Shown here piece by piece: positions 17,991-26,877 of a stretch of DNA of 64,000 nucleotides. Below the pieces are notes generated by a model. That model did no database searches and was not told where the DNA came from. It saw only the letters and a list, made by a program, of their open reading frames with translations. Each line of letters opens with the position of its first letter. The stretch's first letter is position 1. The stretch lies in NCBI RefSeq assembly GCF_010672455.1, contig NZ_JAAHGO010000010.1, positions 106,718 to 170,717 of the forward strand. Reading direction: 5' to 3'. Made by a program: the position numbers and the translations under genes. The DNA is from Okeania sp. SIO2C9. GTDB lineage: Bacteria > Cyanobacteriota > Cyanobacteriia > Cyanobacteriales > Microcoleaceae.

Positions 17991-18662
17991 TTAAACTTTA
18001 CTAGAGTTTTCTGAATATAAAAGCACACCACCTAGAACTAAATTGATGACTTCTTGAGTTTGTTTTTCAATCATTTCCTGACTCAAAAGTTGTCGATCTG
18101 GCTTGAGATAACTGAGATTTTCCTGAGCATCAAAATAAAAAACACAAATCCCCAGAATATTTATAGTTGTCAAAAATGGGTCAACCTGCCGGAAACTTCC
18201 TTCTCCTATTCCCCGCTCCAAAATATCCATTAAAAATACAAAGCTATCTTGCCAACCAGTTAATTTTCCGTATTTACCCTGATTTTGAATTGCTTCATGG
18301 AACCACAGTCTCCCTCTATACGGATGAGATGCTTCGTAGGCGATCGCTGAACGTATTACCATTTTCAAAGCTACTTCTGCTGGTAACTGCTCCAGGTTGG
18401 ACTGCTGAATCATTTGATTAAGTTCTTTGACCAAGCGTTGAAAAACTTCCTGATACAAAGCATCCTTACTTTTGAAGTAATAGTAAATCATGGCTTTTGT
18501 TACTCCTGTACGAGCTGCGATCGCATCTATCTTTGCCCCAGCTAAACCATATTTCGCAAATTCCTCTTCTGCTGCATCTAAAATTTCTGCTTTTGTTGCT
18601 TCTCGATCGCGCAACCTTTCTTTCTTGTTAGGCGATGGTTTTTTTTTGCCTTGATGGTTCAC
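17991..18662 (-). CDS. TetR/AcrR family transcriptional regulator
   Basis: 223 aa with a GTG start. The N-terminal helix-turn-helix is textbook: ATKAEILDAAEEEFAKYGLAGAKIDAIAARTGVTKAMIYYYFKSKDALYQEVF (about residues 22-75). The C-terminal ligand domain is all helical and contains RSAIAYEASHPYRGRLWFHEAIQNQGKY. The gene is divergent from the CMD/AhpD-like gene at 18942, and a perfect 18-bp palindrome lies at the start of that gene's leader. Repression of the neighbour, relieved by a small ligand or oxidant, is the likely arrangement. Confidence 0.93.
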   Translation of the reverse strand: MNHQGKKKPSPNKKERLRDREATKAEILDAAEEEFAKYGLAGAKIDAIAARTGVTKAMIYYYFKSKDALYQEVFQRLVKELNQMIQQSNLEQLPAEVALKMVIRSAIAYEASHPYRGRLWFHEAIQNQGKYGKLTGWQDSFVFLMDILERGIGEGSFRQVDPFLTTINILGICVFYFDAQENLSYLKPDRQLLSQEMIEKQTQEVINLVLGGVLLYSENSSKV

Positions 18663-18863
18663 AACTGTTATAAATAGACTCCCAAAAAGTTTATCAAAAT
18701 AATGGGGTCGCGCAACCCTGCCAACAATTTCTGACTTTTGACTTCTGACTTCTGACTTCGTTAATGCCTTGCTCTGAAAAGGCCAAGTTTTACACTAATT
18801 GCTATGGCCAAAATATGGCCTTTGTCCTTAGCTGATTAATATTAGCATTTGCTTTGTTAACTC

Positions 18864-18917
18864 TTGACAAACAACATTTAAAAGCTTTATCTTAATAATT
18901 AACTAAATATTTAGTTA
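18864..18917 (+). promoter_or_regulatory. Promoter with palindromic operator
   Basis: TTGACA at 18864-18869 and TATCTT at 18888-18893 (18-bp spacing) are followed at 18900-18917 by the perfect palindrome TAACTAAATATTTAGTTA. The palindrome covers the expected transcription start and precedes a good GAGGAG ribosome site and the ATG at 18942. Its size and position suit a TetR-family dimer, most simply the product of the divergent gene. Confidence 0.7.
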
Positions 18918-18941
18918 GCAAAAACAGAAGAGGAGCGACAG

Positions 18942-19496
18942 ATGGCACATATCGATATACCATCAGGCTTTCCCGGCATTGTGGGGTTAATGAAGTATCG
19001 ACCAGATACAGGCAAACTGCTGTTGGAATTGAGCGAAACCTTATTGAGAGGAGACTCACCCCTATCAGTTGAGGAGCGGGAACTAATAGGTGCTTATGTA
19101 TCCTACTTGAACGAATGTAACTTTTGTACAGGTGTTCACGGTACGGTTGCAAAACAACTTCTCAAACGCAATAGTAATTTAGTTGATGCAGTTTACGACA
19201 ACGTTGAGAATGCAGATATTACCGACAAACTTAGAGCGCTACTGAAAATAGCAGCAAAAGTACAGCTTGGTAGTAAACAAGTTTCTGAGGATAATATTCA
19301 AGAGGCAAAAAGTGTAGGTGCAACAGATAAAGAAATTCATGACACAGTATTAATTGCAGCAGCTTTTTGTATGTTTAATCGCTATGTAGATGGTTTGGCA
19401 ACTACTACACCAAATGAGTCTGGAGCTTATGAACAAATGGCTTGTCAAATAGTAGATTCTGGTTATGCTGGAGCTAGGGAATTATTATTTGAATAA
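18942..19496 (+). CDS. Carboxymuconolactone decarboxylase / AhpD-like protein
   Basis: 184 aa starting at an ATG with GAGGAG 8 bases upstream. The AhpD-type active site is intact: NECNFCTGVHGTVAKQL (residues about 53-70), with the CxxC pair and the histidine three residues on. The arrangement ELIGAYVSYLNECNFC places it with the 'peroxidase-related' CMD enzymes, which reduce peroxides with a thiol partner or have unknown substrates. The second half repeats the helical layout (DKEIHDTVLIAAAFCMFNRYVDGL). It is probably under control of the adjacent TetR regulator. Confidence 0.9.
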   Translation: MAHIDIPSGFPGIVGLMKYRPDTGKLLLELSETLLRGDSPLSVEERELIGAYVSYLNECNFCTGVHGTVAKQLLKRNSNLVDAVYDNVENADITDKLRALLKIAAKVQLGSKQVSEDNIQEAKSVGATDKEIHDTVLIAAAFCMFNRYVDGLATTTPNESGAYEQMACQIVDSGYAGARELLFE

Positions 19497-19686
19497 TATT
19501 CAAGTTCAGAATTAAAAAATAATACAACCCTATAGATAAATCTAGGAAATTAAAACATTTTTTTTGTTAGTAAATATAATTTTTGATAATAGAATCCGGC
19601 TATATAATATATGATGATAATTCTATAATTACTTCAAGCCTTCAATCTCCCCCACTCCCCTACTCCCAACTATATAAGAGGTAGAT

Positions 19687-20214
19687 ATGGAACCGATTTT
19701 ACCAGGCGCACCTTGGTTGATTGCTCATAAGTCTATGCTAGGAGTTAATCAACCTAAAAAAATCACTTTAAATGGGAAAGATTATGTTATTTGGCAGAAC
19801 AAAAAAGGCGAAGTTTTTGCTCTCGATAATATCTACCCTCATTTTCAAGCTCCCTTATCTAATGGCTGGTTTTGTCAAGAACGAAACACAATAACTTGTC
19901 CTTTTCACGCCCTAGAATTTGATGGAGCAGGAAAATTATATAAGGCAGGTAAATTAGAGACTCAACCAGTTACCCAACCTTTAGAATTAATTGTTAAAGA
20001 AGATTGTATTTAGATTTATGGTGGATATGAGCCAAGATTACCAATTCCTGAGTTAATTCAAAAAGTAACTGAGGAATATGAATTTATTGGAGTAAGTGGA
20101 AAAAAGAGTATTAAGGCAGATTTTTTAAGTAGTATACTTGTTAACTATGACTATAATCATCAAAATGGTACTCATAAGGATTTGTTTCAAATGATAATTG
20201 ATATTAATCATTAA
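19687..20214 (+). pseudogene. Rieske-type oxygenase gene, truncated with in-frame TAG
   Basis: An ATG with GAGGTAG upstream opens MEPILPGAPWLIAHKSMLG and a Rieske domain: NIYPHFQAPLSNGW, then TITCPFHALEFDG. The frame stops at TAG 20011-20013. It continues in register as IYGGYEPRLPIPELIQKVTEEYEFIGVSGKKSIKADFLSSILVNYDYNHQNGTHKDLFQ to a TAA at 20212-20214, where the oxygenase domain is cut short. Relatives have a tryptophan at the TAG position, which a TGG to TAG change would explain. The first cluster ligand is also lost: CPH is expected where YPH is found. The protein cannot bind the [2Fe-2S] cluster normally. Confidence 0.8.
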
Positions 20215-20434
20215 GGGATTATACAAACAATCAATCTATTCTTGTTTAAACTCCCCGGTCTGAAATCTTGTTGTGTTGTATAGTTAGTGAAAAACTTCCT
20301 CCTACAATACAATAGTTACATTTATCAAGTTTTCCTACTTATACACAGTACATAATCCTTCCTTTGTTTTGAGTTATGAGTTCTAAATCATCAAATAACG
20401 TGCTTGTCCTGATTGATAATATAAGAACAAAAAG

Positions 20435-20752
20435 TTAGTTTACTAACTGACTATAGTTAACATTTTTCACATTCTGCTTAATATTAAATTTTCTGTCTAG
20501 TCCAGTAAGTTCTAGATAATATTTAACTGGATCGTTCAAATTTATTAGATATAAGTTACAATTATTTTTCTTAGCTATACGATGTAATGTGACCAAAGTC
20601 ACTAATCCATAATTATTAATGGAATGGATAGTGGCAAGGTCTACTACACAGCAATGTTCTGAGCTATTAGATAGAATTTGTTTCAACTTATGTTGTAGCA
20701 GAGAACTCTTTTTTTTATTAAAGTCACCTAAAGGACGAATTAAGAGTGCCAT
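20435..20752 (-). CDS. STAS-domain protein lacking the usual phospho-serine
   Basis: 105 aa, a single STAS domain (anti-sigma-factor antagonist fold): MALLIRPLGDFNKKKSSLLQHKL, CCVVDLATIHSINNYGLVTLVTLHRIAKKNNCNLYLINLN. In SpoIIAA-type proteins the loop reads DSSG, with the second serine phosphorylated by the anti-sigma kinase. Here the corresponding INNYGL has neither serine, so regulation by phosphorylation at that site is not possible. It stands alone, with no kinase or phosphatase gene beside it. It could be a constitutive partner-binding module. Confidence 0.8.
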   Translation of the reverse strand: MALLIRPLGDFNKKKSSLLQHKLKQILSNSSEHCCVVDLATIHSINNYGLVTLVTLHRIAKKNNCNLYLINLNDPVKYYLELTGLDRKFNIKQNVKNVNYSQLVN

Positions 20753-21274
20753 GATTTTTCCTACATTGCTAATTTGAAATATAAGGTAATTATCTAATAT
20801 TATGATGTAGTTAGTAAGTGATTCTCATAAGTATAACTTAGTGATAACATGAAGCTTGGCTAGTGATAATATGAAGCTTGGTTAGTGATACTTCTGTTGA
20901 CTAACTAATGATATAGATCACAATTGATATTAAGCTGGAACAAGAAAATTCCAATGGCTAATATAGTCACTAAAATAGGTGCTATATTAAAGAAAAGGCA
21001 ACAGTGGGAAAAACATTTCTCTCTCTAAGGTTCACAATCAGTCTATATCCTAACTAACTCTTTCGCATGCTATAGATAGCTCACAAGAACAAATCAGATA
21101 GTAGTTTTAGCATTTACATTTCAGAAAATGGCAAAAAATTAAATTTTTAAGCAAACAAATGAAAATAAATAGGGAACAGTAGGAGAGTTTCTGACATGAG
21201 AAAAATCATAAGACATAACAAAAAGAATGCGATCGCATTCTTTTCCTAATCTCTAGCTATTCTATGGAAAAGGC
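20753..21274. other. Spacer with a 23-bp direct repeat
   Basis: TAGTGATAACATGAAGCTTGG and TAGTGATAATATGAAGCTTGG follow each other at 20838-20883, with a partial third unit (TTAGTGATACTT). A GAATGCGATCGCATTC palindrome built around a HIP1 site lies at 21226-21241, beyond the stop of the gene at 21275 and possibly its terminator. No gene is visible. Confidence 0.6.
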
Positions 21275-22264
21275 CTAATTAGCAGCTCGATCTGCTTTTT
21301 GGTTTGCTACATCTAGATAATTTTGATACTCAAGAACTTTTATTTGTGCTGTTTGGTAATTTGGATTAGACTCTGGCACTTCTTTCATCAGATCGACAGC
21401 TTTTTGCCAATCATTAGCTACCGCATTCCATTCAGATTTTGTTTGAGCAGTCTGGGCTTTTTTTGCAGCACTTTGGGCACTTGTGACAGCAAAATACCAA
21501 GGGTTTGAAACAGTACTTCCCGAATCATTGGTTTTTGGAGGTGGTGAAGTTTCAGTATCTTCTGAAGATGTTTCTGGTTGAGATGATCCTGGATCATTAG
21601 TTTCAGTGTTTTCTGGTTTTGAGTCACTTAGATAGGGGAAGGGAAATATTCCACTAAAGTGGAATGCAGCAAGGGTGCCTAATGATACTAACAAAATTAG
21701 TAGCAATATTCTCAGAATGAGAGGAGTTTTCTTTTTTTGAGCTTGAGGTTGCTGTGATATTTCCTCTTCATTTTCTTCATACTCAGTTTCTTCATACTCA
21801 GTTTCTTCGTCGTATTCTCCCTCCTGGTAATAATCTTCGTCTGTTTCAGTTTCGTAGTCAGCTTCAACTTCTTCTGGATCTAAGTGATCTATGTGATCTA
21901 TAGGTTGCTGAATATCTTCTAAGTCCGGTCTTTCTTCTTCAAAGTCAGGTAGATCCGATTTGGGTGGGGTACCTAAAATAATTTCATCTTCCCAGACTGG
22001 TTGTTGATCGCCAGTCTGAATACCATACACTTTGACTGTGTGGATTGATTCAACTCCCAATTTAACGATTCCAGTTCTAATAAATTCAACAAGAGGAGCT
22101 TGTTGATTAGCAACTTGATCGGACTCGAGTGTAACTTCAAGACAACCATTGTCCCTAGTTACTTGGACGTTAATACCTTTTTTTTGTAGTGAGTGGTTAA
22201 TAATTGAGGAGATAATTTTTGGATCTCCTTGTTTAGCAAGTTCCCGTAGATTATTTGATGCCAT
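21275..22264 (-). CDS. Single-pass membrane protein with acidic linker
   Basis: 329 aa, unnamed. Residues 1-100 are a conserved cyanobacterial module (LRELAKQGDPKIISSIINHSL, then VNVQV-like, ECLEVTLES, FIRTGIVKLGVESIHTVKVYGIQTGD, W.DEI.L) found at the N terminus of several uncharacterised proteins. An acidic linker follows (about 105-170, repeated EETEYEE). A transmembrane helix near 178-200 (PLILRILLLILLVSLGTLAAFHF) and a Ser/Thr/Pro-rich spacer come next. The C-terminal helical domain (255-329) has SAQSAAKKAQTAQTKSEWNAVANDWQKAVDLMKEVP. The N terminus is probably cytoplasmic and the C-terminal helices outside. No enzymatic motif is visible. Confidence 0.8.
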   Translation of the reverse strand: MASNNLRELAKQGDPKIISSIINHSLQKKGINVQVTRDNGCLEVTLESDQVANQQAPLVEFIRTGIVKLGVESIHTVKVYGIQTGDQQPVWEDEIILGTPPKSDLPDFEEERPDLEDIQQPIDHIDHLDPEEVEADYETETDEDYYQEGEYDEETEYEETEYEENEEEISQQPQAQKKKTPLILRILLLILLVSLGTLAAFHFSGIFPFPYLSDSKPENTETNDPGSSQPETSSEDTETSPPPKTNDSGSTVSNPWYFAVTSAQSAAKKAQTAQTKSEWNAVANDWQKAVDLMKEVPESNPNYQTAQIKVLEYQNYLDVANQKADRAAN

Positions 22265-22409
22265 AAATAGCGCTCCTTTGGGCTGGAGGGCGAATAGTTG
22301 ATTTACTTAAAATTATTTAATTATTATAGTGAATTACTAAAACCAAAACTTTTTGTCTCTGAGCTTCCTGATTTACCAAAAACCTGGGTATAAAGCCTCC
22401 CCCTAAAAG

Positions 22410-22673
22410 CTATGCTTTATAAACATCTTTCTTAACATAAAATTTGATAAAAGAGAGAAGTTATGTATTTGCCATTAAATGGATATTTCGGGAGAGTAAA
22501 CGTATTTAATTAGAGGCTTTTCTCCCATATTCCACTCCTGGGAGGCGTTAGGGGGAGGTCCTATCTCTCCATTCTCTCCATCTCCCCATCTCCCCATCTC
22601 CCCATCTCCCCATCTCCCCATCTCCCTATCTCCCTATCAGAAAAGGGTTTTAGCATTTCCTTATAAGGGATAG
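22410..22673. mobile_element. MITE-C copy A with 9-bp target duplication
   Basis: The 264-bp unit starts CTATGCTTTATAA and ends TTATAAGGGATAG. It is bounded on both sides by CCCTAAAAG (22401-22409 and 22674-22682), an exact 9-bp target-site duplication. Inside is an array of CTCCCCAT heptamers/octamers near 22575-22640. It shares ends and interior with the copy at 42761-42984. Confidence 0.8.
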
Positions 22674-22712
22674 CCCTAAAAGGGGGACTTTGTGCTATGC
22701 TTAAGAAAGCTG

Positions 22713-23075
22713 AAGGTATTCAACCGCTCTAAAAACCTAGCTACTAATCGTAGCGCACGATTCACCTTGAAAATTGCGGTCAGACCCCGCGTCACCCTCA
22801 GGGGCAAGGGAATGCTGACCAAGAGAAGAGTTATGGGGTTTTGCATAGGAACGCTTATGCATGGAAAAGCTCTAAGCAAAAAGTACCAGATAACCAAAGT
22901 TTTTTTGAGGTTTGAACTGTACCGTAGGGGATACGGGAACAGACTCTTGGAATAGAGTAAGCCCTTGGGCAAAGAACCATCTCACCGATTAGATTCCGCA
23001 AGGTCTTTGATTTAAGTGGACTCGTTATTTGCGTAGCCTTGCGGAACGCAAACCAAGAATCAGAGTACTGCCTCC
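22713..23075 (+). mobile_element. Degenerate IS remnant, copy 2
   Basis: 22713-22935 resembles 15260-15475 at most positions, and 22980-23055 resembles 15953-16020. Both copies contain the same embedded GACCCCGCGTC..GGCAAGGGAATGCTGACCA segment and the tail GCCTTGCGGAACGCAAACCAAGAATC. The open frames seen in both directions are not conserved in reading frame between copies and are not called as genes. Confidence 0.5.
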
Positions 23076-23124
23076 ACTAAGTTAACTTAATTTTGGGTCT
23101 TACGTTCTCTATACAGATTTATAC

Positions 23125-23240
23125 CTTATTGACATCTCCAGGGGTTGAAACACCCTGGATTCTGCGGTTAACCCACCGCAAATGGGACGGGGCGTTTAAA
23201 GTGCGGAAGTAAATTCCGCACGCAGCCCCTCATAAATCCA
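23125..23240 (-). mobile_element. IS605/TnpB right-end hairpin, minus strand
   Basis: On the minus strand the sequence runs TTGCGGTGGGTTAACCGCA, then GAATCCAGGGTGTTTCAACC, CCTGGAGATGTCAA. This is the GAATCC..hairpin..GGAG.ATGTCAA right end of TnpB elements, preceded by the GGTTAACC segment typical of the 3' part of an omega RNA. No intact tnpB lies upstream of it; 23240-23600 on the minus strand is decayed and only vaguely TnpB-like. Confidence 0.5.
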
Positions 23241-24339
23241 CATTTGCTTCAAGCCTGAAGGGCAGACTTCTAGGCTTCTCGGCATAGACTATTATCTAGC
23301 TGTTAGCTTACTTTTTTTGAATAGCTTTCACCAGTGGTTTTACTCAATATGTTGGAGCAATCTTCTCGCTGCTCTAGCTGCCTTCTTGCTTTTCCTGCGG
23401 AATGCTACGCAAACAGCCGTCGTAGGAAATTAATTCCCCGTCTCCTGTCCACCGGAATTTCACCGCACTAGCTAAAGGTCATAGCGACAAACCTTGTTCT
23501 TACTTACTATTCCACTATTTTTAAGTATAGCATATTTTCACTACGCTTTATTACCCGCGTGTCGTTATTCAACCAGCCGTTAAAACGGGCGCTGCGTACT
23601 TACTCCCGTCATTTTTTAGGTTTATAAATTCATCGACTTTACTCTATTAACTACAATCTTATTACCACTAATTTTTACCTCGTCCAGATTTTCCTCCACA
23701 ATCAATTAAATTAATTTCTATAGGCTGACCAATAGCCGATGATTTCAGAATCAGAAAACCTACTACTTGGATTGTATATTAGCAGAAATTATAAATTGTT
23801 AACAAGATCTAATAATTAAAAATTGCTTCTTATCTGTCTATACCTGTAGTTATATTTATCTAAATCATATTATGATGCTTAATAGAAGCTCTAATTTTTT
23901 TACTTAGTGTCAATAAATTAGAAAACTTATGAATAGTTTAGCTGATTATGGTATGCCAATCTGATTAATTTTATTAATTTTTAAGAACAGTGATTTGAGG
24001 GGACATTAAAGATTAAAAATGATGCTCGCGTTAATTGTTAAATATTTTCTAGGTTTTTTCCTGTTGGCAATTTAATGGCTTTATATGTCCTGAATAAATA
24101 TCTCCAACAATGATGATTATGACGAGGGAAAACCTGAAGATAAACTAGAAGATAAACTATACGAATTTACTCAGACCAATCGGGGTGTTTGAATTATCTT
24201 TTTCTTTTGGGTTTAATACCCCGCACCTCATAAGCGGTGTTTACAATTGGTTGAAATTTGAGTCCCCATCCACTTATTCCTTATTCAAGGCCATAATAAT
24301 TCCGATGTCCTAAATTTTGACTCCCAGCCGATGATAGTT
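23241..24339. other. Gene-free region, mostly decayed
   Basis: 23380-23420 contains the dispersed CCTGCGGAATGCTACGCAAACAGC unit. 23420-23600 may be IS debris. From 23640 to 24339 the sequence is AT-rich with no frame, hairpin or repeat that I can interpret. Confidence 0.4.
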
Positions 24340-25341
24340 CTACGATTTTTTACTGAAGATATTTTTCTGAGAAAACACCTGACAAAGTTCTATTACTTTA
24401 GTTTGTAGTGTAGATATTTGCTCTTTTCCTTGCTTGAGACTTACTTCTAGCTCTAGTAATAAAGGTAAGGTTTTCTGTAATTGATTTAAGGACAAAGAAT
24501 TAACCTCTTGTCGTAAAAAATATATCCTTTTAGGGTTGCCTATCTCCGCAGCTTGAGCGATCGCTTTTTCATCTCGCTCCCCTGTCTCTATCATTAGCTT
24601 TACCCAAAACCATATTCTAAATTGGCCTACTAGAGTAGCCACTATTCGTAATGGATGTTCGTTGTGGGCAATTAAATCTGCCACTAACTGCAAAGCTTTA
24701 ACCGTATCACCTAAACGAATTGCTGTAGCTAACTTTAAACTACTTTGAGTCTGAGAACCGACTAGAGTAGTAATTACTTCTAAGTCCACTACAGAATCTC
24801 CAGATACATATAACTGTAATTTAGTCAACTCACTATGAAGTAGTCGGCGATCGTTACCTAAAGCTTCTGCTAAAAAAGTAACCCCACTAGAATTAAGTTT
24901 GACTCCTATTTCCTGAGCAACTTCTTTGACTTGCTGCTCCAGTAATTCTGTTTTCCAAGGAGGAATAGGAGAGAAATCTCTAACCTCAGCCCATTTTTGG
25001 ATCAATTTTGTGGACTTAAGTCTTTTGTCAGGTTTATTGGGCGTAGTCAACAATAGCACAGTAGTTTCAGGAATCTGAGGTAGAGTACTTTCCAAATTTT
25101 CCAATAGATTTTGTGAACAATGCTGAGTTATATTAGTATCGACTAGCCAGATAAAACGACTAGCAGAACCAAAAGGAGGAGTCATGGCCTGATTCAATCC
25201 AGTTTGAACAGCATCTATTGCTGGTAAAATTTTGTCATAGTTAAAGCTAGCCCAGTTAGGATCGAGGACAGATTCACGCAAAGCATTAGCTGCTAGCATC
25301 ATTGAATATTCATCCTCGCCAAAGTATAGGTAAATTGGCAT
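24340..25341 (-). CDS. holA: DNA polymerase III delta subunit
   Basis: 333 aa. HolA opens the beta sliding clamp as part of the clamp loader. The N-terminal MPIYLYFGEDEYSM corresponds to the conserved FLLYGEDEFLL start. The family pattern continues through SRFIWLVDTNITQ, TTVLLLTTPNKPDKRLKSTK, a central LNSSGVTFLAEALGNDRRLLHSELTKLQLY and the C-terminal collar-domain region HNEHPLRIVATLVGQFRIWFWVKLM. It is divergent from the 2H phosphoesterase gene with a 33-bp gap, so the two share a very small promoter region. Confidence 0.93.
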   Translation of the reverse strand: MPIYLYFGEDEYSMMLAANALRESVLDPNWASFNYDKILPAIDAVQTGLNQAMTPPFGSASRFIWLVDTNITQHCSQNLLENLESTLPQIPETTVLLLTTPNKPDKRLKSTKLIQKWAEVRDFSPIPPWKTELLEQQVKEVAQEIGVKLNSSGVTFLAEALGNDRRLLHSELTKLQLYVSGDSVVDLEVITTLVGSQTQSSLKLATAIRLGDTVKALQLVADLIAHNEHPLRIVATLVGQFRIWFWVKLMIETGERDEKAIAQAAEIGNPKRIYFLRQEVNSLSLNQLQKTLPLLLELEVSLKQGKEQISTLQTKVIELCQVFSQKNIFSKKS

Positions 25342-25374
25342 AAGAAGCTATTTTTTGATAAGGGGCGATTAAGA

Positions 25375-26154
25375 TTGGACGATACATATCAGAACTACAT
25401 TAACCGAGTAGCACAGACAACCTTGCTATCAAGTTACAAATCTCAGTTGGAATATATCCAACAGTCTCCGAAATTCACTAAACTGGATGGCCAAATTGAG
25501 GCTAAGAATTTTCCTGGCTATTCTGTGATTACTCCACCGGGGGAAGAAGACTCGCAAAACGGCAACTTTTATCAGTATTTGCAACAATCTCAACAACTAT
25601 TGGTAGAACTATTGGGAACTAATTTAATGATTCCCTTGCCTGGCAATAGTTTTCATTTAACCTTAGCTGATTTAATTTGGGAAAGTGCTTTTCTAGATGC
25701 TAGTCAAAGTAATCCTCAATTTGAAGAAAAACTACGCTCTTGTATTGCTGAAAGTTTTCAAGAGTTATTTATTGCCCAAAGTGGCCATCAAGTACGCTGG
25801 CAAGTTTTAGGAATTGTAGTAATGACTAGAGCTATTGGTGTTTGTCTAGTCCCAAAAGATGAAAGTTCTTATGATCGGATTCTACAACTACGTCGGTCAA
25901 TTTATCAAAATCCTAATTTCATTGCTTTAGGTATTGAACAGCAATATCACTTTACTGCTCATATTACCTTGGGATATTTTGGGGAAATTCCATCAGATTT
26001 AGATATTGCTGCTGTGGGAGATGGGATTTTAGAATTAAATAATCAATGGTTGGAAAACAATTCAGAAATGTTGTTGCGTCGCGGAGAACTCCGAAAGTTT
26101 GATAATATGATACGTTATTATCGACAACCAGATTGGCCTGTTGTAGATTTGTAA
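25375..26154 (+). CDS. 2H phosphoesterase (DUF1868-like)
   Basis: 259 aa beginning at a TTG (TTG GAC GAT ACA); there is no ATG near the conserved start. Two HxT motifs define the 2H phosphoesterase active site: FHLTLADL near residue 93 and FTAHITLGYF near 192. The spacing and the flanking KFTKLDGQIE..FPGYSVITPP fit DUF1868-type members. 2H enzymes act on cyclic phosphodiesters or RNA ends; the substrate here is unknown. The TAA stop overlaps the first base of a MITE-B copy. Confidence 0.85.
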   Translation: MDDTYQNYINRVAQTTLLSSYKSQLEYIQQSPKFTKLDGQIEAKNFPGYSVITPPGEEDSQNGNFYQYLQQSQQLLVELLGTNLMIPLPGNSFHLTLADLIWESAFLDASQSNPQFEEKLRSCIAESFQELFIAQSGHQVRWQVLGIVVMTRAIGVCLVPKDESSYDRILQLRRSIYQNPNFIALGIEQQYHFTAHITLGYFGEIPSDLDIAAVGDGILELNNQWLENNSEMLLRRGELRKFDNMIRYYRQPDWPVVDL

Positions 26155-26403
26155 TTAGGGTTTGCCCTCAAAAGTCTTTATAGTAGGTGTAGGAGATAGG
26201 AGACAGGAGACAGGAGACAGGAGAAATGGGAATGAGTGAGGAGCTAGGAGTAAGAATTGTCCCAAGATTGTTCTGCCCAAATCTTGACCAAAATTCGCTC
26301 ATTTTTGAACTATTACCACTTAAAACCTCGCACTTTTTGATACTTAACAAGGCTAAAACCTTTATCTATAAAGACTTTTAGATTTAATCAGCAAGCCCTA
26401 ATT
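26155..26403. mobile_element. MITE-B copy 1
   Basis: The ends TTAGGGTTTGC and GCAAGCCCTAAT are inverted copies. Next to the left end is AAAGTCTTTATAG, matching the AAAGACTTT near one end of the copies at 50167-50414 and 54511-54743. The interior contains AGGAGACAGGAGACAGG iterations and no gene. It begins at the stop codon of the 2H gene. Confidence 0.7.
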
Positions 26404-26877
26404 AAATTAGGCCAGAAATAATATAGGGAATAGGGAATAGGGAATAGGTAGGGACTTTGTATTCAAAGTCCCTACAGATTATTTCGTTTACGGGTTGTTT
26501 GGGAGCAAGTAATGAAAGGGGTATTCATAATTCTGATGTTGATTACGGTTAGTCCAAATATCTTAATTCTGATGTTGATTCACCAACGCCATTTTTTGAC
26601 TTGATAAGTTAGAATTTTGATCGTAACTTGTCCTTAAGGGCAGAGTTTAAAAATTGTATTTGGAGTATTTTATATGGCGTTGCATATTTGCGCATTGGAA
26701 TTAGTGTGGGGAGTGTGGAGGGCGTTACATATTTGCCCATTGGAATTATAGTTTTAGAACAAGAAGGAAGTATACAAAGATGTGTTACCTTTTTTGCAAA
26801 GATTCACCCCTTAGTTCAGCAGCGCCTTTTATATAATTCCTACGGACTACTGACTACTGATATAGCTATAAATTATC
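26404..26877. other. Spacer upstream of cobL
   Basis: It contains AGGGAATAGGGAATAGG iterations, a GTAGGGACTTTGTATTCAAAGTCCCTAC-like hairpin (about 26450-26475) and a direct repeat around GCATATTTGCGCATTGGAATT / ACATATTTGCCCATTGGAATT. The plus frame at 26628-26930 is made of these repeats and overlaps the cobL start, so it is not called. I find no cobalamin riboswitch. Confidence 0.5.

Noticed and set aside
1924-20214. Alternative genetic code or programmed readthrough at TAG/TGA
   Set aside because: Housekeeping genes in the window end normally and show no internal stops; the stops occur only in accessory genes with other damage.
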